Shown here piece after piece: positions 12,140-21,890 of a stretch of 64,000 nt of DNA (positions are counted from its first letter, which is position 1; each line of letters begins with the position of its first letter). The translations under genes and the position numbers were made by a program. The notes under the pieces were generated by a model. It did no database searches and was not told where the DNA came from. It saw nothing but the letters and a program-made list of their open reading frames with translations. The stretch is from the NCBI GenBank assembly GCA_016802295.1, contig JAESIW010000129.1:884677-948676 (forward strand), written 5' to 3'. Source of the DNA: Brachionus rotundiformis. Its lineage: Eukaryota > Rotifera > Eurotatoria > Ploima > Brachionidae.

Positions 12140-13790
12140 AATTTAGCTCTGTATGTTGGCATTTATATATCGAAGCCTAGTAGCAATAAATTTTACCATT
12201 CCGCTAAGAACGATGATAATAGACCTCAGTATTATCGAAAAACAGACACTGGACTTAAAAAAAAGATTTACGGTAAAAGGGATGACATATTGTGCTATAA
12301 GTGAAATAAACGGGGCAATGTTATAAAAGACTGAAAGTCTAAGCATATAGACAAAGGTAACAAAGGAAATTAAAAGAAAATCAATGTGGCAAAAGCTATA
12401 TCAGCAAGTGAATCATCAGCCAATGAAGATCAGTGTAATTTGGCAAGTGAAGGGAAATTACTTACCAGTCGTGGGTTAATTGACGGGAAACCCATGAAAA
12501 TTGCGTTCGATTGCGGCGCAACCGTCTCGATAATTTCAAATAAAATTATTGACAAATATATAATGGAGACCATTCCGACGAGCAAAAAAGTAATAATAGC
12601 AGACAACTCTGCTCAAAAGATTGATCAAATGACAACGAAAATAGAAGTAAACATAACCTGACACATTTTTGAATTCTGGGTGATAGAAAATCAAGAAAAT
12701 GATTCACTACTTGGTTTGGATTGGTTTAATTTAACAGGTGCAGGAGTCTTACCAAATTAAAATAAATTACATTCCCAAGCGAAACGATAATGTTAGATTC
12801 CGATATGAATGATGACGAGAGTTCAGAAGGTATTCTTACAACAGAAGGAATACATGACGAAAATATATTCAAAGAAGAGTGGCCCTTAGATTAAACAAGC
12901 GAAGTTTGAATGTAAACCAGAGCAAAAGCTCGACGTAGAGGAATTCGAATATTTCAAGATGGGAGTAAACTCGATGAGAAAAATCTTTGCAATGGAAGCC
13001 AGAGAATATGCAGTGTTGATACTATTAAGATAATCACTACAGATGAAGAACCAATATTCATCAGACCGTAAAGAAAGTCACATACAGAACGCGAACACAT
13101 AAAAATGAAGTAACTAAAATGCTTGAAGTCGGTATCATCGAACAATCAACATCGCCTTGGAGCGCACCAGTGGTGCTGATGCCAAAGAAGGATGGCACGA
13201 AAAGATTCTGTATAGATTACAGAGAACTGGATAAAAAGACTAAAACCGAAACTGGCCATTACCAAGGATTGAGGACATTTTGGACAGACTATGTGGCTCA
13301 ACTTATTTTACCATGTTTGATCGGAACAGTGTCGATACTGGAAAATAGCTGTGCACTTAGAATCTAAATGCAAGACTAGTTTCTCGACACCAGACGGACA
13401 CTACCAATTCAATAAATTACCTTTCGGACTAAGAAACTGACCAGCTCCGTTTTGCAAATTTATGCATCGTGTTTTAGGAGGAAGATCATACTGCGAAATT
13501 TATCTCGATGATATGATTGTTCATTCAAAAACAGTTAAGGAACATTTGGAACATATAAAGCTAGTAGCTGAAGCTCTTAAAGGCAGTTCTAAAAATTTAG
13601 CCTTCCAAATGAAGGTGGTTTGCCAAGACAACCAAAGTCTTAGGGTATGTTATCACTGGTAAAACTGTCGAAATGGACCTCACTAAAATTGAAGCGATAA
13701 AAAAACGAGCACCACCTAAAAATTTGAATTCTAAAAGATTCATCATTCCTAACAAGATACAGATGTCATTGCTATATATAAGAAACGAAC
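12140..13790 (+). pseudogene. Ty3/Gypsy-like retrotransposon gag-pol remnant
   Basis: Blocks are in the order expected for a Gypsy element. A CCHC zinc-knuckle relic lies at about 12291-12335 with correct spacing, but its second and third Cys codons are TGA and His is Asn. An aspartic protease relic lies at about 12482-12660 (LIDGKPMKIAFDCGATVSII, where DSGA would be usual). The reverse transcriptase follows from 13119: VGIIEQSTSPWSAPV, KKDGTKRFCIDYREL, then frameshifts, FSTPDGHYQF, LPFGLRN, and EIYLDDMIVHSKT (13492-13530) with the YLDD catalytic box. GKTVEMDLTKIEAIKK about 13658-13705 ends the recognisable part. No RNase H or integrase is seen. There are many stops (TGA and TAA) and frameshifts. 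Confidence 0.82.
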
Positions 13791-13892
13791 ACAATCCTTT
13801 TAAGTAGACATTATATTATTTTATTATATTACTTTATATTTATATTATTGCTATAAACTATTAAACAAATATCCTTGTTATTCTTCCAGTAG
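13729..13892. repeat. Right arm of 164-bp near-perfect inverted repeat
   Basis: Partner of 11782-11945. It begins TTCTAAAAGATTCATCATTC and ends TTCTTCCAGTA. The contrast between nearly identical arms and a heavily decayed interior is discussed in the findings. Confidence 0.85.
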
Positions 13893-13965
13893 CAACAACA
13901 ACTTAGGGAGCAGCGATTGATCACCAATTGATCAATAGAGAAGTATACGAAACTAGTTAAATGAG

Positions 13966-14262
13966 AATAATTTTAGAATGTCAATTATGCTACCAATTGA
14001 AGACAAAAAGCCGTTTGATTCATCGAAAGTAGAGGAACTGAAAGGATTACTCTTCGCTCAGTTTCGTTACTTGGGTGCGAGATACTTGATCTCAGATAAC
14101 GATGAACTTGAAGAAGAATCCGAAAAAGTTGGTTGAATTGAATTTGTAACAGTTGAATTAGTAACCACCTCACAGGGTGCTAAAAAAGTGCACTTAATAG
14201 ACTTAATCATCACCAGGGCTAGTAATATTGACAGAGTAATTAACATCGAAACCGAACCCTAA
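13966..14262 (+). pseudogene. Unidentified retroelement-associated reading frame with one stop
   Basis: From an ATG near 13978 the frame reads MSIMLPIEDKKPFDSSKVEELKG and continues, interrupted by a single TGA near 14134, to about 14260. Codon use is less AT-biased than the flanks, which suggests former coding sequence. No family was recognised. Its position next to the Gypsy block suggests gag or an extra retroelement protein. Confidence 0.3.
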
Positions 14263-15010
14263 ACGAAGAAAAAAGAGTTTGAATAAAGAGTTCACGTCAA
14301 TGTTAGTGAGCCACTCTTTAGTATATATGTTAGTCGACGCCTTTAAAAAAATATACGATAAATTGATTGATTAAGTTGAAAACAGTTTTAATCACAAAAC
14401 GTATAACGGCCTTTGTAATTTTGGAGGAGCGTATTCGTACTATGCTAAACACGTTTTTTTGTCCAATTTAGCTCTTTTATTGATATATTAAATAATTATT
14501 TTAAGTGACTAAAAATTGATTAATTAAGCATGATAATTAGAATTTCCTATTTTTATTTAATGTTATTATGAATAAAATTATTTTTAACACGTCTTTATTT
14601 TCTGCTATTTTTTGGTTTAATTATGGATTTATTATTTTGAATAAATTTATTTTGATATATTTTATTTTGATTGGTTCCCATAGATTGGCACTTATAAAAG
14701 GGCATTTCTTATTCGTTTCAATACTGTTCGGTCCTTCATAAAGTGCTCTTTGATAGATTCGGAAAAATTATTGTATCATCAAGTTATACAAGGCAAATTG
14801 TACCAATTATATCCTTCAGGACTTTTTCCAACATTCGTTGAAACGTCTTTTTTCCCAGTTCAGTCTAACGTTGTGAAGCATTTTGCATTTTTCAAATATA
14901 CTAAAGTTTTTGATTTTATTACTGTTTTCATCTATCACTACTTCATTATTTTTTTTACTCTTTTCTAAAACGCTATTAATATAAAAGTCTTCATAAATGA
15001 TTTGTAGCAG
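14263..15010. other. Unassigned; possible promoter-like sequence
   Basis: Contains a TATAAAAG word at about 14694-14701 followed by a pyrimidine-rich initiator-like stretch, and a 72-codon frame at 14750-14968 with no family motif. It could be the edge of another retroelement; nothing firm is visible. Confidence 0.25.
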
Positions 15011-15316
15011 TTGTGTACAAGTGACTCTCAAATGGTTCCTTCAAAACCCTTTTAAATAAGATTTAGATATCTTTTAATGTTATCTATTTTCAAAACAACG
15101 TCAAGAGCTAATACCTAATAAAAGTAGACCTAATAAAGTGTGGGTAAATGCTTTAAATAAAGTATTTCAAGTGCCAGTTTATGGTTGTTACTTTCATTTT
15201 AAACAAAATCTATTCCGTAAAATTCAAGCGTTACGTTTGACAGAAAAGTATAGTGAAGATGGGTCAATACGTCATGAACTAAAATTACCGCAAAATTTAG
15301 ATTTTTTACCTTAAGA
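15010..15316 (+). pseudogene. Second MULE transposase fragment
   Basis: In one frame ending at a stop near 15315, the sequence reads VPVYGCYFHFKQNLFRKIQ followed by LRLTEKYSEDGSIRHEL and PQNLDFLP. This is the conserved G-C-x-F-H-F-x-Q block and downstream region of MULE transposases, absent from the element at 9.1-11.2 kb. The upstream part (WVNALNKVFQ) is in the same frame. Confidence 0.6.
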
Positions 15317-15419
15317 AGACGAAAGCTCGAGAATTTAAAAAGTTAAAAGCTCGAGAGGTTATAATTCCTGTAACAAAATTATTAAGTAAAACAAACAAAT
15401 TACAAAGAAATCAAGAAAT

Positions 15420-15990
15420 CAGAAAGAAGCCTAAGGGAGTAGTGGTAACATCCCAATGGCCGACAGTCATGACGCTTGAAACTGAAAACCAACGGGGAGC
15501 TTTCAAGCAGAAAAGTAGGATATATACTGCAAAACACAGATGTAGAGTTGGAATCTGAAATGTCAGAACCATGTCCGAAGCATCAAGATGTTCTCATGCC
15601 GCACTAGTCATAGAGAAAAACGGTTTAGGTGCTAGGTATATGTGAAAGCCGCTGGACAGGATCAGGCCTAATAAACTGCAGTAGATGGACTTTCCTGTAT
15701 TCTGGAAAAGAAAACACAAGACAACACGGCGAAGGGATAATGCTTTCAAAGCAAGCAAATAATGCCATGATGAAATGGGCACCTTTAAGTGAAAGACTGA
15801 TTCGCACATGGCTCAAAGGGAAGCACTTCCATGTTGAGCCTAAATGAAATAGAAGCTGCGATAAAGGTTCTGAAGAAACGGAAATCACATGAGAAATGTT
15901 AAAAGCTGATGAATGAGTAAGATGACAAAAGGGATATTGCATGATATGGGCTATATTAAGTTCATATGGCCTACCAAAGAAGATAGTTAA
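15420..15990 (+). mobile_element. LINE, 5' part (AP-endonuclease domain), interrupted by piggyBac
   Basis: Reads RVGIWNVRTMSEASR, then after a frameshift LGICESRWTGSGLI, RWTFLYSG, QHGEGIMLSKQANNAMMKWAPL. This is the apurinic-type endonuclease domain of a non-LTR retrotransposon. It continues after an internal deletion to a reverse-transcriptase block, SSYGLPKKIVN (about 15955-15990). The reading frame is cut exactly at TTAA 15987-15990, where the piggyBac element begins, and resumes at 18166. Confidence 0.8.
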
Positions 15991-18169
15991 CACTCAAAGG
16001 ACCAAGGGGATTTAAAGACCATTTTTGATGCTAATTTTTCTTTTTGTTCGATGAATTTGATCATTTTTGACAAGAAAAATTTTTTCCATCAAATCTAAAA
16101 TATAAAAATATTATAATTAATTCATTTTTTTGTAAAAATCTTTTTATTTTCCTGCAAAAAAATTAATAAATACCCAAAGCGGCTTTTATGAACCCAACAG
16201 AAATATTGTCTTTTTTTGTAAAATAAATTGAAGACCAAGCTTATAATGCTTTAAATTTCAAAAGCTACTTAAATTAAATAATTCTTTTATAAATTACAAT
16301 TCTATGTCTCGACGAAAAGCTGCCTTACAAGCCCTAGAACTTCTTAGAAATGCGGATGATACCCAATCAGTAGCCTCTGATGATGATGATAATGATTATG
16401 AGGATAATAATGAGTTTGATAATGATTTTGAAGATGAAATGGAAACAACAAATCAGACTAATGCTGAATATGATTCAGATGAAGACTGTAACAATGAAGA
16501 AACTGAAGAAACCAATAAAGATAAAACTTCTAAAAACGGAATGATATGGATTAGATTGAAAGATGGAGACAAGTCTTAGAAAAAAGATTAATTTTAATGA
16601 GAAAGTTGGACCAACTAGCTATGCTACTCGTCAGATATATGAGACCAAACTTTCAGCATTTTTTATGATTTTTGACCTGTCAATGATTAATTTTATATTG
16701 AATTGTACGAATTGTCATGCGAAAGCTGCCGATCCGCTAGTTTTTTTTTTACAAAAGAAGACATACTAGCTTTTATCGGTTAACTTTATGCAAGAGGTGT
16801 TTTATGCCCAAATGTTCCTCTCAAAGCAATGTCGTCAAGAATTTATGGAGTGAGCATGATTGGAAAATTTATGGCAAGAAACAAGTTTTTACTTCTTTTA
16901 AAATATATTAGATTTGAGGATAAATCAGCCCGTTTAGAAAGAGTGAAAATTAAAGTTTTCATGGTTCGCCAACTTTGGGACAATTTTTTTGAAAATTCTC
17001 AAGCATGCTATAGACCTGGTATACATCTTACCGTCGATGAACAATTGTTACCTAGCAAAAATCGATGTTCTTTTATTCAGTATATGCCAAACAAGCCAGA
17101 CAAATTTGGGATAAAATCGTGGATTTTGTCAGATGTTGAGACAAAATATATCCTAAATGGGTTCCCTTACCTAGGCAAAGAAAGTGATAGATCAAATGAC
17201 AAACTTCAGGGTGAATTTGTGGTAGAAAAACTTAGAAGAAAACAACTTTTATTGGTACAGTGAGGACAAACAAAAAAGAATTACCAACTAGCGTAAAGGA
17301 ACAATCAAGTTTGTACAGTTGTCAATTTTATGAGAATGGAAAAGGTTCTACATTATCTATATATATAAAAACGCTGTAGTATTTAGTTCTTTTCATGAAA
17401 AGCTTTTTACGATTTCTGAGCATGAAAGAAAATTGCCAAATGTGATTTATACTTACAATAAGACAAAAGTCGGCGTCGATTGTGTTGATAATATGACTCG
17501 TTTATATTCTGATAAGACTAAAACAAGACGTTGGCGAGTTTCAGTTTTTTACAATATTTTAAATTTAATCGAAATTAACTGCTGGATCTTGTATAAAACT
17601 TGTAACAGAAGTAAGATTTCGCGTCGAATGTAATTGAAATCATTGGCAGATGAATTACTGGACATGGTAAATAAAAGTTTACAACCTACAACTCCAATTA
17701 CTCCTGCTTCTTCTCGTAAGCGCTTAGCAAGCACTGAGATTGATTCATCCGCAAAAAAAAGTGTAAAATTAGGTTATGTAATGGAAACAAATCGAACTTT
17801 AATTGTGACAAATGCAAAAAATTTACATGTGGTGCTTATCTAGGGGAGAAGGTTTTCAAATCGATTTGTAAAAATTGTTACGATCAAGGACTGAGAATTT
17901 TGATAAAATTTTAAATTTTTTTTCATGAATTTTTTTCATATTTTTTTATATATAATTTTAGGTTTTTACTTAGATCTAGACATAATTTATTTTGAAACTA
18001 AAACAAAAATGAAAAAAAAGATTTTTTTTTGCAATTTGTAACATTTTTTAACATAATTTGTATAAAAAATCTAGTTTAATTTATCTAAAAAGCATATCTT
18101 TTTTTTAGGGGTTTTTAGGGCCCCTTTGGTCCTTAACGTAATAAAAAAAATTGGGCCTTTGATTTTTAA
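15987..18169 (+). mobile_element. piggyBac-family DNA transposon inserted into a LINE (TTAA target duplication)
   Basis: Flanked by TTAA at 15987-15990 and 18166-18169. The inner ends are inverted repeats: 5' CACTCAAAGGACCAA against the complement of the 3' end, AAATCAAAGGCCCAA. A subterminal GGACCAA(A)GGGG motif also recurs near both ends. Removing one TTAA and the insert makes the LINE frame read through (KKIVN then LIKFL), which shows a single clean insertion. The transposase inside is broken. Confidence 0.85.
16304..17913 (+). pseudogene. piggyBac transposase, degenerate
   Basis: 16304-16579 encodes the acidic N-terminus (long Asp/Glu/Asn run). 16829-17263 holds the DDE_Tnp_1_7 core: VRQLWDNFF, GIHLTVDEQLLPSKNR (first catalytic Asp), YMPNKPDKFGIKSW. 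17433-17633 holds the later catalytic block, YNKTKVGVDCVDNM, followed by TRRWRVSVFYNIL. After a frameshift, about 17796-17913 gives the C-terminal Cys-rich domain (CDKCKKFTCGAYLGEKVF, ICKNCYDQG). Several stops and frameshifts and a missing middle section make the copy inactive. The C-terminal zinc domain binds the terminal repeats in known piggyBacs. Confidence 0.85.
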
Positions 18170-19012
18170 CTTGATAAAATTCTTGTAGAATTTCGAGTGT
18201 AGCGTGATTCTAGAAAGAGGGAAATCAGAGAGTTTCAAGTGTGCACAGGAGTCAGACAAGGGTGTGTTCTCTCTCGGACACTTTTGCTAATATTGATTGA
18301 CTATCTCATGAAGAAAACACCTGTTGGTGCAAGAGGTTTTCTATGGGGATTAACTGCAAAACTTGAAGACTTTGACTATGCGGTCGATCTGCTGCTAATA
18401 TCTAGTACAGAAGCAAATATGCATATGAAGACGCAAGACTTGGCGAACAACGCTAAACCAACCGGACTCGAAATTAATGGAGCTAAAACCAAATTAATGT
18501 GCATCCCGATCACCATCGATGTTACAAAAATCGAGTGTGTAAATGAATTCACATACCTAGATAGCACTATTAGTACAACTTTGAGAAGACACAGAGACAT
18601 TAAGAATAAACTTGCTAAAGTAAAGAGTCTCTTTGCTAGACTCCCACCAGCATGGAAATCAAAAGGCTCTAGCAAGAATACAAAACTTAAACTATACAAC
18701 AGTGTAGTAAAAGCAACCTTGATGTACGTAAGTGAATGTTGGGGAATGAGTGAATCTCACAGAAAAAGCCTTAACACCTTTCACACTGGAAGCCTGCAGA
18801 GGATTCTCGGGATACAATGGCCTGAGACACTGTCGAATGCAAAGAATGACAAAATCAGAGCCGTTAAGTCAATGGATGAACAACAAAAGGCTTCGATGGC
18901 TCGGACCAGCTGTAACATGGAGGTCAAAAATCACGAAAGAGCTCAACGAAATGGGAATGATATTGTGAGAAGCAAGCGTGACTCTTGTATTTTATGGAAC
19001 AGATTTTCTTGA
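18166..19012 (+). mobile_element. LINE, 3' part (reverse transcriptase)
   Basis: Continuation of the element at 15420-15990. It reads ECSVILERGKSESF, then VCTGVRQGCVLS (palm motif), FDYAVDLLLIS where the catalytic YADD has become YAVD, GLEINGAKTKLMCI, YLDSTISTT, LKLYNSVVKATLMY and RILGIQWPETLSNA. A later frameshift moves to the frame with NNKRLRWLGPAVTWRSKITK. The mutated YADD and the frame changes indicate a dead copy. The frame at 18239-19012 is open but does not represent one intact protein. Confidence 0.8.
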
Positions 19013-19557
19013 AAATGAAAGCAAAACCATAAACAGGCACTTGAAATACTTTATTTAAGGGATTTATAAAGCCTTTTTCAAAATCACATGAAAGACTAAG
19101 TGTGAGTGTTTTAATAGCACTTTAATTTTAGCTAAGTTCATAAATATTTTGACGTAAAACATCTAAATTATCTTTTTTCAGTCAACAAAAATTCAAATGA
19201 TAAAATTTTAGCCTTGCTTTGGTAACTATCTTAAATTCAAGTTTGGTTTTAGCTTCCAATTCAAGAAAATTCAATTTTTTAAAAAATAAATATATTTATT
19301 TTTATCAGTATTATTCGAATATATTTAGTCGTCTTTTAAAAAAATCGATAAGATCTTAATTTAAAAAAATCTGAACATATAGTTAATATAAAAAATTATG
19401 GATATTTGAAAATGTTGAATTCATGATAATTACCATAGAAAGGCTAAAATCTTATCAATGTATTTTTGTTGACTTTTAATAGTTAATATAAAATCTTTTC
19501 TAAAATATTCTTTTTTCTAAATAATTTTAATTTTTGAGATTTAAAACAGAAGATAAT
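19013..19557. other. Intergenic upstream of GTPase gene
   Basis: AT-rich sequence with no gene recognised. Presumably contains the promoter of the downstream GTPase gene; no clear TATA element was chosen. Confidence 0.4.
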
Positions 19558-21015
19558 ATGGACGAAAATTGTGTAACAAGCGCACAAGACGATAAAGTGA
19601 TTGGTAAAATTATTAGTGATCTTGAAATCGTGAGAAGAATATCCGATTGTTTGAATATTGCTATTATCGGAAAGACTGGAAGTGGAAAAAGTTCGTTTTT
19701 GAACGCTTTTCGAGGTATTTCGAATAAAGAAGCTAATTCAGCAAAAGTCAGTTCCAATCCTAAAGGATGTCTGGTCAAAATTGAAAGAGCTAAATTCCAG
19801 TATGTAAAAAAGAAAGAAAATATCGACTATATAATTAATTTTTTTGATACGACAGGTTTTCAAGACGAAAATAATTCTAATATAGAACAATTTCTGGATG
19901 ATTTAAAAGAATTCTACAAAATAGATGAATTTGACGCAATAATTTTTGTCACCAAAGAAAAACTTTCCGCTCAAGAGTTAAAAACAGCGTTATTAAATGA
20001 GAAAAAAAAAGTGATGCTTTTTTTTGTATACAATCAGGTTGATAATTTTTATCGGAGCCAACTCAATGAAAAAGGTTTGATTAATGATGATTTACCTTTT
20101 AAAGATCAAGTAATTTATCACAAAGAAATGTTAGAAAATAAAACAAATGATATTCAAAAAGATATAAGTGACTTGATAAAAAAACATCGAGTTTTTGATA
20201 GTCTCTTTTCTGAGATAGAAAAATTTAGTTCATATAACTTGAAAAGAGATGAATACAAAAATAAACTAATCGAAGAATCAATTTATTTTATTTCGTCGTC
20301 TGTAAAATATATGGAAAACGAATTATTTTCAAGAGATGGATCACGATTAAAGAAAGAAATCGAAGAACATTTGGTTCGAACTAAATTCAACAATATGAAC
20401 ATTAATCTTCTCGATCCATTTTCAAAAAGAACCATTTATTTAAAGAAAAAAAGCATTTTTGAGAATTTGTTCGATTCAAAAAAATTGCAGATAGCAGCTG
20501 CTTCTTTAACAAGTGTTATACCATTCTTAGATATTTTGCCAACGTCGAGGATTAATAAATCTTATAAGCAGGAATTTTTCGAAAAATTTGGAATGAAAGA
20601 ATTAAAAGATAAATTAAGAACAAGTCAAAATGTGATTTCCGATTGTGAAAAAGAACAAAAAATCAATAAGTTATTTGAAGAAATAGAGAATGATAGTACA
20701 ATCAGAAATCTAGATTCACTGCTTGATAATTCGAATATAACAGATATAAATGGTTTAAGAGAAAAAATAAAACATTTCATTAATAGTATCCTTCCGTCTA
20801 TCGGAATAACTGCGGCAAGTTTGACAGACGATTTTATAGCAAAAATTGCGGGGTTTTCATTGACTGTTACGACAAAATCACTAATTGTTTTAAGTTTGGT
20901 TTCAATTCCGATTTCGATTGCAATTTTTTTGTTCTTACTTAAAAGAGGAGTTGAAAAAATACTTATTAAACATGAAGAGTATGCTTTGCTATTATTTGAA
21001 GTACTACACAATTGA
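19558..21015 (+). CDS. IRG-like (immunity-related) GTPase with C-terminal membrane segment
   Basis: Single exon, 485 residues from the ATG at 19558. The frame is open a little further upstream but without another ATG. The P-loop GKTGSGKS occupies residues 38-45 (G38 to S45), followed by SFLNAFRGISN, the LN-RG pattern of IRG proteins. The G3 motif is FFDTTGF. The usual TKxD at G4 is replaced by NQVD in VYNQVDNF. The helical C-terminal half carries a hydrophobic block, AAASLTSVIPFLDILP, of the type seen in IRG helical domains. A strong membrane-spanning stretch lies near residues 425-460 (SLIVLSLVSIPISIAIFLFL). IRG GTPases act at intracellular membranes, in vertebrates against vacuolar pathogens; a defence role here is inference only. 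A broken copy lies about 0.4 kb downstream. Confidence 0.75.
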   Translation: MDENCVTSAQDDKVIGKIISDLEIVRRISDCLNIAIIGKTGSGKSSFLNAFRGISNKEANSAKVSSNPKGCLVKIERAKFQYVKKKENIDYIINFFDTTGFQDENNSNIEQFLDDLKEFYKIDEFDAIIFVTKEKLSAQELKTALLNEKKKVMLFFVYNQVDNFYRSQLNEKGLINDDLPFKDQVIYHKEMLENKTNDIQKDISDLIKKHRVFDSLFSEIEKFSSYNLKRDEYKNKLIEESIYFISSSVKYMENELFSRDGSRLKKEIEEHLVRTKFNNMNINLLDPFSKRTIYLKKKSIFENLFDSKKLQIAAASLTSVIPFLDILPTSRINKSYKQEFFEKFGMKELKDKLRTSQNVISDCEKEQKINKLFEEIENDSTIRNLDSLLDNSNITDINGLREKIKHFINSILPSIGITAASLTDDFIAKIAGFSLTVTTKSLIVLSLVSIPISIAIFLFLLKRGVEKILIKHEEYALLLFEVLHN

Positions 21016-21377
21016 AGGGATTATTTTTATCTTCTTAAAAACTAAGAAACTTTTATTAAATTTTTTATTAGAATTTAATTAAAACTTCATTAATTATTAA
21101 TTTGGATTATTTTTCCGTCTTTAAATATTTAAAAAAATTTCAATTTATAATCTTGAAAAAAAAAAAAATTGAAGTGAGTTTTACCAACTTATATTGAAAT
21201 TAGATGGATTAAATCTAGACATGCGCAAAAGTCAGACAAATAAGTCATTCTTAACTCTTTTTAAAGTAAAGTCACTTAATTTATTAAAAACTTACTTCTT
21301 CAATTATTTTTTTGTCTGAATGGTGAAAAATTTTTTAAAAATTAAGAAGATTTTATTTTATTTAACGACTCTTGAAA

Positions 21378-21505
21378 TCAAGAATTAAGAATAAAAAACA
21401 GCTTGATTAAATGAGAAAAAAAATGATGCTTTATTTTTGTATACAATCAAGTTGAGAATTTTTATCGGAGCCAACTCACAGAAAAAAGGTTTAATTAATG
21501 ATGGC
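21378..21505 (+). pseudogene. Fragment duplicated from the adjacent IRG-like GTPase
   Basis: Closely matches the GTPase gene around 19970-20092. Shared blocks include TTATCGGAGCCAACTCA and GGTTTRATTAATGATG, plus the GTATACAATCA segment. Small indels and an extra A break the frame. It ends abruptly near 21505 inside unrelated sequence. Confidence 0.8.
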
Positions 21506-21639
21506 CTTCGGCTTATGGTACCGCTTTTCATGAATATCTTATTGAACTGAATCTAACCAAAGTTAAAGAACATTTTATCTGATTGCTTATAACTGATTTT
21601 TAAAAGCTTTCGAAGTGATTAATCCTAATATTCTTCTCT

Positions 21640-21890
21640 TAAAATAATTTCACTTTGGATTTTAAAATAATTCTTTAGATCTTATTTCAAAAAAGACCCT
21701 TAACTTGGCACCTTCTTCTGGTTTTGCTAAATCATCCTCATTCTCTTTCAAAAACTCAAACTTAAATCCGAGCTGATCAATTGGTATTTATTTATCTATC
21801 TATTCGATAAAAAGAACCAATCCCAAATAATAATCGATATAATTTTATAATAACTGTATGGGTCTAAATTGTTAAGTTGCCTCCGAAAAA
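21640..21890 (-). other. Coding-like minus-strand remnant, unidentified
   Basis: On the minus strand, about 21775-21660 reads LGFKFEFLKENEDDLAKPEE then AKLRVFFEIRSKELF and a stop. The composition is protein-like and unlike the AT-rich noise around it. It may be a terminal piece of the integrase element upstream on that strand or another gene remnant; no family was recognised. Confidence 0.25.

Noticed and set aside
12288..13445. In-frame TGA codons at conserved Cys positions of the Gypsy zinc knuckle, suggesting TGA recoding as Cys or Trp
   Set aside because: The same frame also contains TAA stops (for example near 12372) and frameshifts, and the knuckle His is mutated too. Host genes in the window use TGA, TAA and TAG as normal stops. 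Ordinary decay explains it.
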